From NCBI GenBank assembly GCA_963556195.1, contig OY744517.1, positions 87,667,714-87,731,713 on the forward strand: DNA of 64,000 nt, written 5' to 3'. This DNA is from Sepiola atlantica. Taxonomy: Eukaryota > Mollusca > Cephalopoda > Sepiida > Sepiolidae. This document shows positions 1 to 10,017 of this stretch, piece after piece (position 1 is the first letter of the stretch; the number at the start of each line of letters is the position of its first letter). A model generated the notes under the pieces. The model made no database searches, was not told the origin of the DNA, and worked only from the letters and a program-made list of their open reading frames with translations. Position numbers and translations under genes: made by a program.

Positions 1-112
1 TAAGGGCGCCCCATGCGATTAGCAATAAACTAACTCCTACTGAAAGAGAGAAGGTAAAACCTGGGAAGGTGGACCGCCTTGGACTGAACAAAACCATACC
101 TCAGTCTACTGA
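1..112 (-). mobile_element. U2-headed SINE, body fragment cut by the window edge
   Basis: The sequence matches the body of the SINE copies at 26918-27603 and 59015-59352 in the same orientation (shared blocks: the AGCAATAAACT stretch, the GGTGGACC block and the CTGGGA block). The U2-like head is not present here. It is diverged, so an old copy. Confidence 0.65.
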
Positions 113-179
113 ACTATGAACAACATCTACTCAAGCTGTGAAGCTGAGGAGAGTATTATTTTATTTACTATATTTTATA

Positions 180-1075
180 GCAGTTGTGTTATAGTGTATC
201 AAATGCCTACTATGTTATATAACCCCCATTAATTCTATGTTATATAGCTATCCAATGAGTCTTCCAATGAGTACTATGTTATATATTTTCAATGAGTATC
301 ATGGGAAGTGACGGTGGTTGGGTGGATATCGACACGAACTGAAGACCTGGGTGTTCCAAGTTCGAATCCAGTCGGTTCCACAGTACCACTTTCACTTAGG
401 GATGTTAGCAACCTTCTCGCGGTCCGTCCCGTAAGTACCCGATGTATTTCCAGAAAGATTTCTAACTAGAAAAACATTGGGGAAACTAATGCAAACACCA
501 GAATCATCTGATTAACACGAAAGAAGAAGAAAAACGAGTATCATGTTATGTTGTTAGCTAATGCGTAATGTATTCTCCGATGAGTACTATGTTATTTAGT
601 TTTCTAATAGGTGATATATCATATAATTTTCCACTAAGTATTATGTTATATCCTCATCCAATGAGTACTATGTAATATAATCATCTAATGAGTACTATGT
701 TATATAGTGATCTAATGAGTACTATGCAATATAATCATCTAATGAGTACTATGTAATATAGTCATCTAATGAGTACTATGTAATATAGTCATTTAATGAG
801 TACTATGTAATATAGTCATTTAATGAGTACTATGGAATATAGTCATCTAATGAGTACTATGTAATATAATCATCTAATGAGTACTATCTCATATAGTCAT
901 TTAATGAGTACTATGTTATATAGTCATCTAATGAGTACTATGTAATATAATCATCTAATTAGTACTATATAATATAGTCATCTAATGAGTACTATGTTAT
1001 ATAGTCATTTAATAAGTACTATGTTATATAGTTTACCCCTGAGTACTTTGTTATATGACCATCTCATCTTTTTAG
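180..1075. repeat. 27-bp minisatellite
   Basis: A tandem array with a unit of 27 bp built around ATGAGTACTATG followed by a TATATAGTCAT segment. It is regular between about 640 and 1060 (some 15 units) and degenerate at 180-300 and 536-640. The array is split by a SINE at 304-535. The short open frame at 985-1200 is a by-product of the repeat. Confidence 0.9.
304..535 (+). mobile_element. tRNA-derived SINE with target-site duplication
   Basis: A 232-bp insertion in the minisatellite, flanked on both sides by GAGTATCATG (294-303 and 536-545), a perfect 10-bp target-site duplication. The head resembles a tRNA: an A-box-like GGTTGGGTGGATATC and a B box GTTCGAATCC. The tail is A-rich (GAAGAAGAAAAAC). 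RNA polymerase III transcription and LINE-driven insertion are inferred from the family type. A related diverged copy lies near 12735-12870. Confidence 0.85.
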
Positions 1076-1920
1076 TATCTCAAGAAATGAAGATGTTTTT
1101 GGTCTTTTTTGTGAAAACTGGCATATTCTTTGAAGAAGACAATGATCTTAATTTTAAACTAGATTTTATTTACTTAATTAAATGGATCTCCGATTCCTGA
1201 ACTAGGAGTTTTTTTCTGAACTAATTACATAGGATGATGTATCTACACCAGTTTGTCCCTATTTAGGGCACAATCAAGAAAACTATGACTATGAATTTTA
1301 AGGGTAATACAAGCAATGAGACTTACTATATCACAATAAGAAAGAACTTTCAAAATCTATTCAACGTTGGTGCCAGCTCCAACTCCTTAACTAGAAGTTG
1401 CTTCTGAACTATTTTAAGGCAGGGGGGGGGGGGGGCTTAGCCCTTTTTATTTCTCAGAACTAAACATGATGTGTAGCTTCACTAAAAATCATGGCAGCAG
1501 CTAAATTTAATATCAATCTTTAAATGTAACCCATGTCACGTGGTTAATCTAACCAATCAACTGCCCACGTTTGATATGGGAGTCTAGCTGACGCTTTGGT
1601 CATTCTCGGTCAATCATCCAGGATAAACACAGTTGCACTTGGATAACAATCTGTACACTTCACTTCCAAAATATAAAAAGAAAAATGCAATAGTCACACA
1701 TCAAGTTGACTAACATAAGCAAATGCATGTACGCTCCCTTAAAAGTTCGGATTAGCTAATGTAGGTACTGTAATCCTAACTACTACATTGTTTCTAATTC
1801 TCGACACACCACAACATAATTCTCATCTCGTAGCCATGCAAATAACCAATACCTCTCTATGCCTTAGAATACAACCCTTGCCTGCTAAACCCATGACCAC
1901 AATGTTTCCTATTTAGAATT
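1076..1920. other. No recognisable gene
   Basis: AT-rich unique-looking sequence. The only notable feature is a run of about 14 G at 1421-1434. I see no coding signal. Confidence 0.5.
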
Positions 1921-2751
1921 TGATCCAGCTGAAATAAATATCCAATTTATTCTCGACGGCCGTACATCCGAACAACACCATATCAATGCACGTGTGCCTC
2001 AGGGATCGATATAATTTCTGATCTTTATAAGCGACCTCCCTGGTGCAATGGCGTCTGGGATAGGTGTATTTGCTTATGACACCATGCTCTATGGCTGGGA
2101 GGAGGGCAAACCGAATGCCTACATATACAAGGAAATGGCTGATTCCTTGGAAAATGAACTCCAGTCTGTAGTAGAATGGGGTAAAAAATGGACGATCACA
2201 TTTAATGGTACAAAGTCACAGCTTCTTTGCTTTAACAACTATAAAAAGAAACCTTTCCAACCATCGATTGTTATGGCCGATAGCACGATTCCAAAGAGTC
2301 CAATAGTTAAACTCATCAGCCTGAAATTCTCAGTGGAATAAATACATAGAAGATGCTGCCACGTTTGCCACAAAGAAGGTAGGCTCCCTCTGTGGGGCTA
2401 GAAAACTTCTTCCACCTGCCTGTATTCTATATATCTATAAAGCTACCATTCGCTCGTGCATGGAGTATTGTTGCCACATCTGTGCTGGTGCAGCAACCAT
2501 TAGACTTTCTTTTTGAACAGGGTGCAACAAATAATTTCTAACCTAATAGTTCTTGCACTGTCTGCAAAGTTCCAGTCCATGTTGCATCTCTGCAGTTTGC
2601 AGTTGTTTTACAAGTAGTTTCAAGGAATGTGCTTCAGAGAGCTTACTGCATTTGTACCCCATCAATGTAAATACCCCAACCCATTCGACTAGCAGCAAAA
2701 TCCATCACTTTACTGTAGAATTCCCAAAATGTCGGAATAGCTACTCTAATG
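1921..2751 (+). pseudogene. Non-LTR retrotransposon reverse transcriptase, 5' part of a split relic
   Basis: The region encodes pieces of the reverse transcriptase palm and thumb of a CR1/jockey-group non-LTR retrotransposon. Recognisable segments are a degenerate GVPQGS...FLIFI(N/S)DL region, the catalytic block as VFAYDTMLYG, and the downstream KYIE...KKVGSL and TIRSCMEYCCHI segments. The normal FADD active site reads FAYD, so one catalytic aspartate is lost; stops and frameshifts occur near 2341 and 2515. The frame 2048-2341 is the longest open piece. The element continues at 3102 after a SINE insertion. Family placement is from memory of the conserved blocks, not from a search. Confidence 0.8.
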
Positions 2752-3091
2752 TCTTTTTTGGCCTTTTGGCTAAGATCAAAGTGTAGTATCTGTTCCGATG
2801 GATACTGCACCCCATAGACTAGTATTGTCTTGGCCTTCGGGGCTTGATTCATGCCGGTATATGGGTCTGTGCAGTTCTAGGAGGTTCACCCTCCCAGGCT
2901 TCGACTCCCCTCTTTGGGGAGGAGTAAGTTTATTGCTTATTGGCTGAGGTGCCCCTACCGGGGAATGCCGACGGGGCTGCCCAGGCAATTTTTAAACCCT
3001 ACTTTCCCGACCCGACCGTGGGTCACATCTTAATTGTGGGAGTAAGATAAAAACTGGCCTTGTGCCTAACTCCTGGAGAGGAGTAAATCAA
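2752..3091 (+). mobile_element. Full-length U2 snRNA-headed SINE with target-site duplication
   Basis: The 340-bp insert begins with a segment nearly identical to the 5' end of U2 snRNA (TTGGCCTTTTGGCTAAGATC, then AAGTGTAGTATCTGTTC), including the region that in U2 forms stem I and the start of the branch-point recognition sequence. After about 45 nt the similarity to U2 stops and a family-specific body follows, ending in GTAAATCA. It is flanked by TACTCTAATG at 2742-2751 and 3092-3101, a perfect duplication of target sequence inside the non-LTR relic. That makes it a retroposed SINE and not an snRNA gene. U1/U2-headed SINEs (SINEU) are known from crocodilians. Confidence 0.88.
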
Positions 3092-3101
3092 TACTCTAAT
3101 G

Positions 3102-3215
3102 CATTTTTTCCCCAGACCGCTTGCCTTTGGAATTTCCTCCCTGCTCCCTGCTTCCCCAACCATACCAACATGCAGAAATTTACATTTTTATCCCCACTCA
3201 GGTTTCCTCTCTTTG
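3102..3215 (+). pseudogene. Non-LTR retrotransposon C-terminus, 3' part of the split relic
   Basis: Reading resumes directly after the SINE with the C-terminal signature seen in other copies here (FFP...A.LWN.LPAPCFP....MQKF). Together with 1921-2751 this was one insertion before the SINE landed. Confidence 0.75.
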
Positions 3216-3390
3216 AATCTGGATCCGATCACAGTGGCCCCTTATGTTTCAGTGACAATATGTGTTTTAGGTGTGAAAAAAAGCAAAAAAACAAAATGCT
3301 GCACTTGGTACTCTAGGCAATTTCTGAGTTTGCTTAGTAAGTGGTGACAGTTCTGCCTGTATTTAGTTGCATATTTATGGTGACACACCA

Positions 3391-3480
3391 GTTCTCTTTT
3401 GATCACTGAAGTTAAGCAATGTTGAGCCTGGCCAGTATCAGGTGGATGCCTATTTTGAAATAACGTGTGCTCTATGTGGG
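3391..3480 (+). repeat. 5S rRNA-like repeat (5S-derived SINE or pseudogene)
   Basis: It follows animal 5S rRNA over most of its length: CACCAGTTCTC, GATCACTGAAGTTAAGCA, then GAGCCTGGCCAGTA and a GGTGGATGCC block. These cover the internal promoter (A box, intermediate element, C box). Divergence is scattered and the 5' end is lost. Three more copies occur at 9490, 16211 and 54498. Confidence 0.75.
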
Positions 3481-3489
3481 TGGACAGCA

Positions 3490-4195
3490 AAACCTCAATG
3501 CAAAAAATAAAGTTCTGAAGAAGATTTAGGTACTACTTCAGTATAACCTGCTAATCCACACATGTGTTGACAAAACGAATCAACCGACTCCTGGGCGGAA
3601 GTTCTGTACTCCATCATGTGGCGAAGCTCTCCAGAAATAGAAGCCAATTCATTCTTCTTTTTGTTAAAGCTCGTAAAATACTAAATATCTCTTCTCTCTA
3701 ATTTTGCTTTTCTTTAAAGTTCAATTTCTTCCATGCATTTATTTACTTTCATATAAGAACCAAGTAATTTATTTTCCATTTTGGTCGGATTCAAAACAGA
3801 AGATGCAATTTCTATTATGTTTTCACCAAAATTCTATTTTTTATTTTTTTCGTCCGGTTTAAAATCATACAATTTATACATTTTACTTAAGTTTCAAACA
3901 GAAACTGCGCAATTTATTTTCCTTCGGTTTAATAAGAACAGAAAAGGAAAGGAAATCTAATGACAAACTCGGCTCGAATAAAGGTTGAGATTAAATTGCT
4001 TTTTGATATTCTCCCAGCTTCAGCAACCGATTGGAGTGCAGTGAATAGCAGGCCAATCTAGCAGACTGTCGGATGCTAGCCGGTTCTTCAGTGCGTGTTC
4101 CATTAATTCAGTCTACTGTCGATTGGGTTCCACTTGAACAGATTTTTCTTACCAATGTTTGCCTTTATATTTAGTTCTACACACACATATACATA
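3490..4195. other. No recognisable gene
   Basis: AT-rich sequence with a somewhat GC-richer stretch at 3960-4160. It resembles old repeat sequence, but I cannot assign it. Confidence 0.4.
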
Positions 4196-4196
4196 C

Positions 4197-4198
<2 letters not shown>

Positions 4199-4230
<32 letters not shown>

Positions 4231-4557
4231 TATTTATTTTGGTACAGAAAAATTAGTACAAACAACATTCGTACCGTCGGTCTCAATCACAGAAAGACTT
4301 AACCATCCGGCTCTTATCAGCTTCTGTTGTCATCTGTTTCGGTAATGTGACTTCACATTTCCGAAACAGATGACAACAGAAGCTGATAAGAGCCGGATGG
4401 TTAAGTCTTTCTGTGATTGAAACCGACAGTACGAATGTTGTACTAATTTTTCTGTAACAAAATAAATAAATATTACGCTCTTAATTTTTAATTTTAACTT
4501 TAATTCTCAATTAATAGAGAACTCTGCTGGGATTTTTCCTGCTATATTACAAAGAAG

Positions 4558-4604
<47 letters not shown>
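4199..4604. mobile_element. Foldback element with degenerate hammerheads, bordered by (TA)n
   Basis: A near-perfect palindrome has arms at about 4236-4349 and 4352-4466, followed by a 90-bp flank to 4560. It is enclosed by (TA)n at 4199-4227 and 4560-4604. The same family, inverted, is at 51023-51360, flank included. In the right arm the HHR-equivalent reads CUGAUAA (G8 lost) with GAAA present; in the left arm the core is GAGA. Both ribozymes look dead. Confidence 0.8.
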
Positions 4605-4607
<3 letters not shown>

Positions 4608-4877
4608 ACAGATCAAACTGTGATTTAGCGTCAGTTTCGGAGTCAAAATATCTTACAAATGGTTTTGGTAAAAGATTCCAGCATACTTTTTTTTAAATCT
4701 GCCAATATAGATAAAACTGCTGGCTTTAAAGGTGTGTGCAGTTAGACAGCATACTCTCATTCATGTTGAATACTACAGAGTTCTTAAGTTTCACTATATC
4801 TTTCTTGATCTTTTGAATTCGTCTAATTATCTTTTTTGTTTCATAATCAAAAAGAGTATAACAGTTCCAAAGTTATT

Positions 4878-4918
4878 GTGAATACTTTTGATTCGATCAC
4901 GAATCATCTTCAGGCAAC
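4878..4918 (-). ncRNA. Degenerate hammerhead-like motif downstream of a PLE fragment
   Basis: On the minus strand a complete CUGAAGA is followed by one unpaired U, a 5-bp stem GAUUC/GAAUC, and AAAAG where GAAA is expected. The layout matches the motif at 16789-16830, and both lie about 240-260 bp 3' of a PLE reading frame. The lost G12 makes cleavage unlikely. Confidence 0.5.
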
Positions 4919-5159
4919 ATTAAAAACGAATGAATATTGGAAAGAAAAAAATTAATAAAAGCAACCGAAACACTGCATGACTGTTAAGTCCACACAAACC
5001 GATGTCAGTACCAGTTAAGATTTTACAATTCATAGTCCGGACGAGCAACAAAAAGTGGTGCTTCAGGAATAAATTGCATCTCTGCTAAATACTAAAATAT
5101 TTTTATTTGTTTCATAAGTAATGCTATTGATTGTGGGTTGTTGTGTTTTTATATTAATA

Positions 5160-5440
5160 ACTTTTAATATGTTTAATTTTTAAAAAATAGTTTCGCGATG
5201 TAGTATTGTTGCTAACTAAAAGTTGTCTGAATTCAGAGGGAAGGCAGTTGTGGTTTTTGAAATGTTGGTAAATTGAGCATATACATTGTAAGTCTAAATG
5301 AAAAGGTTGTAGTAGTAAAACTTGTGTATATATCTGTTTTTTTATTATTGTAAGAGTTACATCCTCTAAAACGCTATTATTAAACGAATTTAAAAGACAA
5401 GGAAAGGTATAGTAAAACAGAAGAATTATGTAGTATTCAA
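5160..5440 (-). pseudogene. Penelope-like element, C-terminal fragment
   Basis: Frameshifted remains of the C-terminus of a PLE protein. The segments (I)YQHFKNHNCLPSEFRQLL and, in another frame, TSFTTTTFS.RLTM match the GIY-YIG endonuclease region of the better copy at 17085-17474. At least one frameshift separates them. The hammerhead-like motif at 4878-4918 lies downstream, as expected for a PLE 3' end. Confidence 0.65.
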
Positions 5441-5451
5441 CAATATCTGCC

Positions 5452-5454
<3 letters not shown>

Positions 5455-5523
<69 letters not shown>
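5455..5523. repeat. (TA)n microsatellite
   Basis: About 35 uninterrupted TA units. The YIYIYI reading frames across it are artefacts. Confidence 0.97.
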
Positions 5524-5526
<3 letters not shown>

Positions 5527-5576
5527 TTTTTCTTCAATATGAACAACTAAGGGAAAGACCGACTTTCTTTGCCCAA

Positions 5577-6010
5577 GAAAATCATAGTTTTAATGGCTAC
5601 TAATCGAAGCATCGTCATGGCAGTAAAAAGAGTGATAAATATGAGACGATTGCCCAGATTTATTTCAAATTTCAATTGTTCAATGCAAGGTGTATTCAGT
5701 AATAAACTAGTGTTTATTATTCTATCCTTAAGCCAAGGCTTTTCAAAGATCGAAATATTATCATCAGAGGAGAAATACAGATGGATAAGTTGGCTTTCGA
5801 AAAAAACAAAGTTCAAATATTTGAAAAATATGAAAATTATTATTAAAAATTATTAAAATAATTTTTGTTAAAAAAACTTATTGAATGAAAAGAAAAGTTC
5901 CGTGAAAAAGATATGCAAATTGTCCGGGTGGTAAATTTCCGTTGAAAAGAAGTCCGGTGAATTGTAGAGTGTGAAGAAAAACTCTTTGCAAGGGAGCAGA
6001 TTGGAGAGAG
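5577..6010. repeat. Dispersed repeat copy (family R2), otherwise unassigned
   Basis: The first 60 bp (TAATGGCTACTAATCGAAGC and following) recur at 6523-6597 and, more diverged, at 15425-15528 and 63614-63715. I recognise nothing in the remainder to 6010. Confidence 0.55.
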
Positions 6011-6014
6011 TGCT

Positions 6015-6122
<108 letters not shown>

Positions 6123-6459
6123 ATTTTAAAGATGCTTAAAAAAATGAACTTTGCCAAATTTATACCTACCAGCGACCATGCGCGATTTAAGTTTAATTTA
6201 AAAGAGACATTTACACCGTTAGTCTGCACAACATAGGACGTCACTTCTACAAGACCAGGAAGGATTGTTACGAAAAAAAAGTAAAGTTAATACCTTTTAT
6301 TTGTCTAAAACTCTGACGAGGCTTGTTGTATCAAGCGAAATTATTAGATAAAAAGTCAAGATGAAGAAAAGAAAAATTGTTTTTATTTTTTATTTTTATT
6401 TTAATAAAAATATCTTCATCTAACACATAGTTTTTAAAAGTCATTTTGCCTCTTTTTTA

Positions 6460-6463
<4 letters not shown>

Positions 6464-6521
<58 letters not shown>

Positions 6522-6620
6522 TCATAGTCTTAATGGCTACCAATCGAAGCATCGTCATGGCAGTGTCGTTTTTTACATGTCTGTATAAATAACAAATATA
6601 TATATATATATATATATATA
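6464..6620. repeat. (TA)n tracts enclosing an R2 repeat copy
   Basis: TA tracts at 6464-6519 and 6598-6620 enclose a 75-bp R2 copy whose end (CAGTGTCG...ACATGTCTGTATAAAT) matches 15465-15510. Confidence 0.8.
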
Positions 6621-6623
6621 GTA

Positions 6624-6775
6624 TAAAATACACTTATGGCAAGTGAGCAACACATCAACGTATGTGTTTATTTCTCTTCATCCGGCAAATGCATTTATCC
6701 TGATAATTTTCATCGATGGAATGAAGAAGACATGTTTCTGTACAGCTCACTTGCTATAAGTTTATTTGTTATACT
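6624..6775. repeat. Imperfect palindrome (hairpin-forming repeat)
   Basis: TATAAAATACACTTATGGCA...GTGAGC at the left pairs with GCTCACTTGCTATAAGT at the right. A related stem with TCTATGGCAAGTAAGCT is at 29662-29780. No ribozyme core is visible. The open frame across it is probably fortuitous. Confidence 0.5.
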
Positions 6776-6891
6776 ACTACTAAGCTCTATTCGGTTATTT
6801 ACCATTGTTGAAGTAAATGATGAAACAACAAATATATAACAAACATATAAGTAATATATTTTGTTATAATATAAGTATACATATGAAACAG

Positions 6892-6896
<5 letters not shown>

Positions 6897-6930
<34 letters not shown>
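6897..6930. repeat. (TA)n microsatellite
   Basis: Uninterrupted TA units abutting the diverged SINE-like unit at 6935-7040. Confidence 0.95.
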
Positions 6931-6934
<4 letters not shown>

Positions 6935-7012
6935 TCAACAGGCATGTATTTCGTCGTCTCTATGACTCATTAGTGTGGCTAGACCTAGTAAGACGGCTTC
7001 CCTATAGGTGGA

Positions 7013-7400
7013 GAACTCTGGTGAAGGAAATAACGATTTCCACATAGCATTGAGGCAATGATCTTCCGTAAAAATAATAGAATACTTTAAAATTATGAGT
7101 ACTATAAAAAAATATAAATAACATACATCATTTATAATGGGATACAATTTCTCCCAGTCAAGTTGGTAGAGCGCCGGGCGTCAGTGACTGGGGTTCCGGT
7201 TTCTAATCTCACTAGGTTTATCCGCACTGATGAGCGGTAGAGACGACAAAGACGTTTCTATGGATAACTATATTTCATATATATATATATAGGCTCCCCA
7301 GCAGAAGGAGATAATGATTTACACTTAGGATTGAGGCAATGCTCTTTTGTAAAAATAATTGAATACTTTTAAGTATCGTAAATAAAAAAACAATATGGAT
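7013..7400. repeat. Direct repeat of about 100 bp flanking a SINE
   Basis: Segments 7013-7130 and 7297-7400 are diverged copies (GAAATAACGATTTCCACAT versus GAGATAATGATTTACACTT, both followed by TTGAGGCAATG and AATAATAGAATACTTT-like text). The tRNA-SINE unit at 7156-7275 lies between them. Confidence 0.7.
7156..7275 (+). mobile_element. tRNA-derived SINE fused to a degenerate hammerhead
   Basis: The tRNA-like head has an A box (AGTTGGTAGAGCG) and a B-box-like GGGTTCCGGTTTC. About 25 nt further on is CUGAUGA (7227-7233), a weak stem II, and GACAAAGACG where GAC-GAAA-CG would be expected. TTATCC before the core and GGATAA after it can form stem I. The layout (tRNA head, short linker, HHR) equals that at 7600-7770 (minus) and 47842-47978. 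The GAAA block is damaged, so it is probably inactive. Confidence 0.6.
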
Positions 7401-7599
7401 AGATAACATTGTATATGTATATATATATATATATAGTATCAAGAATGAAAAGGTGAAAATCATTATGCATAGTAGACACTGTCTCCAAACTTATATCTAC
7501 ATAAGTTCTATCTATATATATTGAACAATTTCTCCTATAAATATAGAAACTAATGCAACTATATTTATATATATATATATAAATATTTGTTATTGTTTA

Positions 7600-7770
7600 T
7601 TTATCTATGGACGTATACGTTTCGTCTCTTTTCAATCAAGACTCATCAGCATAGAAGTATGACTATTCACTACCAGTCACACGATTCGAAACCCTGGATT
7701 ACAATTATATTTCAACCCGAATCCAACGTCGCTAACTGATAGGCCAATTCTGAACAGCTTACAAACAATG
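7600..7770 (-). mobile_element. tRNA-derived SINE carrying a hammerhead at its 3' end
   Basis: Minus strand: an A-box-like segment CAGTTAGCGACGTTGG (about 7730), a B-box-like GGTTTCGAATC (about 7690), then about 40 nt to the HHR at 7604-7655. A (TA)n tract lies just beyond, at 7568-7581. This is the general plan of the schistosome Sm-alpha SINEs (tRNA-like promoter plus type I HHR), but the sequence is its own. Confidence 0.7.
7604..7655 (-). ncRNA. Hammerhead ribozyme, type I, intact core
   Basis: Minus strand: stem I UCUAUG pairs with CAUAGA (6 bp). The core is CUGAUGA. Stem II has GUCU pairing with AGAC, extendable by a U-G pair. Then comes GAAA, and stem III from the self-complementary ACGUAUACGU (3 bp with a UAUA loop). 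C17 follows, giving a GUC cleavage triplet with the cut between 7610 and 7609. Every conserved core nucleotide is present. I expect self-cleavage; no experiment is implied. Confidence 0.85.
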
Positions 7771-7925
7771 ATAATTTTAACACATTTAAGGCGGCGAGAC
7801 ATACAGGCAATCAACTTCTATAAGTGAAGGAATGATGCATATAAAGCAAGTGACGTCACACTGTGTTAGTACTACCATTTACAGTGTTCTACTTTTTAAC
7901 GAGGAGCTTCAAATATAAATATAAA

Positions 7926-7966
7926 TATTTGTTATTGTTTATTTATCTATGGACGTATACGTAGAC

Positions 7967-7996
<30 letters not shown>
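7926..7996. repeat. Partial direct copy of the HHR 3' flank, plus (TA)n
   Basis: TATTGTTTATTTATCTATGG and ACGTATACGT repeat 7590-7620, then (TA)n at 7968-7996. It stops at the stem III palindrome, so only the cleavage-site half of the HHR was copied. Confidence 0.7.
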
Positions 7997-7998
<2 letters not shown>

Positions 7999-7999
7999 T

Positions 8000-8700
8000 G
8001 GAAGTGTCTATGGTGCAGTAGTTCCGGAAATGCTGTGTTTGTGTTCTGTCAGGACTACTGCATCATTTGGGGAAACATCTGAATCCATCTCTCACCCTCC
8101 CAGTAATGTGTGGAAAACTATACCCTCAATTTGTAGAAGAGAAACAAAACTCCCAGATAAAACCTGTGACAAGGTAAGTCTATAACATGTGCATTATTTG
8201 TATTGTTCGGACTATTGCTCTCATCTTGGGCGTTGTTCTCAATAGTCCGAACAATCCAAATAAACATATTATCCATCCTCATCTCAAAAACAAAAATTCT
8301 AAATATTTAATAGCAAATCAGTATAGACCTGAATCAATTACAGAAATGGAAACTACTTAACGCTATTTCCGTTTCGTGAGTTACATCACATATTTTTTAA
8401 ATTTTAATGGTGCATGCGAAAAATAACAAAAACATTTTGTCCATATTTAGTCCAGGAGAGTAGAAAGGGAACTTTCTGTTTACTTTCGGCAGCCTCATAT
8501 CTCTCTCGCTTCCCTTATTTTGTCCTTTAGTCCTCACATTCGATGAGTGATGTTTCTGATGAAGAGAAAAGAATTGCTGTTTTCTGGGGCGGAATCTATC
8601 CATCTAACACTTATCGTTAGCTAGTTTTTGACCTTGAAGTAGTATTTCTTTACCTTTTTACATCAAATGGCTTCATGCATTGTCTGGAGCGATTTCTATT
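8000..8700. other. No recognisable gene; small hairpin at 8203-8255
   Basis: ATTGTTCGGACTATTG at 8203 pairs with CAATAGTCCGAACAAT ending at 8255, a 16-bp stem with a 20-nt loop. I assign nothing else. Confidence 0.5.
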
Positions 8701-8757
8701 AAAAAAAAACAGAAGAAAAACAGTCATTGTCAAAATACACCTGAAGAAGTTCGGTGG

Positions 8758-9063
8758 TTATATAAGACCTTGGTATTTCGTAATCTTTTCCCTTTCTGCT
8801 CTGTTCAATCCTGCATCATTAGGGACACTGATTTTAACTAGGGTTGCTACTTTCTCCATTTTGTCCCATATTATGATGTCAGGTTTAACAGCTCCATTTT
8901 CTAGATATGTAGCTGTAGGGATTGCATAGTCATAGTAGATGGTGTATAAATTATTTCCAACTGTTCTTTCTGGTAAATGCCCCCAGGACTTGCTGTTACA
9001 CTGGATATTCAACTTTTTACAAATAGTCCAGTGAAGATATTTACACACTCCGTTGTGTTGCAT
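8758..9063 (-). pseudogene. Non-LTR retrotransposon C-terminal domain fragment
   Basis: A 101-codon open piece resembles the C-terminal region widespread in invertebrate non-LTR polyproteins: HN.VCKYLHW.ICK near the start, then KPDIIIWDK and a VSVP.D..L.-like block followed by EREKI.KYQ. It may correspond to a restriction-like endonuclease (PD...D/E.K), but I cannot verify the fold. It is isolated, without a palm domain nearby. The family differs from the FADD-type relics elsewhere in the window. Confidence 0.65.
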
Positions 9064-9069
9064 TGTATA

Positions 9070-9480
9070 ATAGCCACCCCCAGGAGAACCTTACAACTGG
9101 ATAAAGTTCCTTTATGCGTGCTTGAATGTACAACAAAATCTTATCAAAGGGACAAGTTCACCTTTGTAACGGTACTCAGATTTATTAATGTTATATCTCC
9201 CTGGTTAGGATTTTGTACAACCATAGTTGTTAATCAGCCGACACTAAAGGACTCCCAACTTCCATACCCCTCGGTTTTTGAGAGAGAGGGAAGATCGACA
9301 CGAGTTCCAAATACACTTCTGCCTCAAACACCCACTGTTGGGAAAAAGGGTCGACAGATATTTCTACAACTCATTTACCCCATTCTAATTATACAACACT
9401 GGTAAAAAAGACACTGGACTTTGTGTGAGATGAATGCAAGTACAATTTAATATTGAAGATGTTGAAGAACACCCTCTGAT
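9070..9480. other. No recognisable gene
   Basis: A 142-codon open frame covers 8977-9405 on the plus strand, but its 5' part is the antisense of the retrotransposon fragment and the rest has no familiar motif. Probably fortuitous or old repeat. Confidence 0.4.
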
Positions 9481-9489
9481 TTTTAATAG

Positions 9490-9580
9490 AGTTCCCATTA
9501 AATCACCGAAGTTAAGCGAGATTGAGCCTGCCAGTACTAAAATGGGTGACTATTTGGGAATACCAGGTACCGTATGTGGG
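9490..9580 (+). repeat. 5S rRNA-like repeat
   Basis: This copy keeps the 3' end best: ATCACCGAAGTTAAGC, GAGCCTGCCAGTACTAA, TGGGTGAC and GGGAATACCAGGTACCGT. The last block corresponds to the 3' closing part of 5S rRNA, so the ancestor was a complete 5S sequence. Confidence 0.78.
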
Positions 9581-9599
9581 AGAGCCCTCTGCTTATCTT

Positions 9600-10012
9600 G
9601 AAATAGTTTCCAGTCGTCCTGGACTTCTCCTTGCAACTAGAATCAATTATGCTTAGCTATAGAGAGAAAGAGAGATAGTGTGTATTAAATTTGTTTTTAT
9701 CTTATTTTATTGTAAAATTTATATAACTGGTGACATACACGTTTGATATACCATTTCAATCATAAATATTTAGTCTCAACAAAAGTATTGAACCCATATC
9801 AGCTGTGTGAATTTTAAAATATAATAGCGAGTACAAATAATTGTATACATACTCCAATCATTACAGCTTAATTAAAAAGCTATAATTTGAAATATATTAA
9901 TGTATATTCCGAGCTAGGGCCGGGGCTAGAAACTAGGAGTAAGAAAACTGATGATGGGGGCCTCTATGATATCAAAGAAATTCTTTTTAGTACTACCATA
10001 TTATTATCATGC
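9600..10012. other. No recognisable gene
   Basis: Low-complexity AT-rich sequence with a short GA run at 9660-9680. Confidence 0.5.
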
Positions 10013-10017
10013 ACTAA

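Noticed and set aside
6943..6985. Hammerhead on the minus strand with CUAAUGA, GUC/GAC stem II and GAAA
   Set aside because: G5 is A and the nucleotide at the cleavage position would be G, against the NUH rule, so it is not called as a ribozyme.
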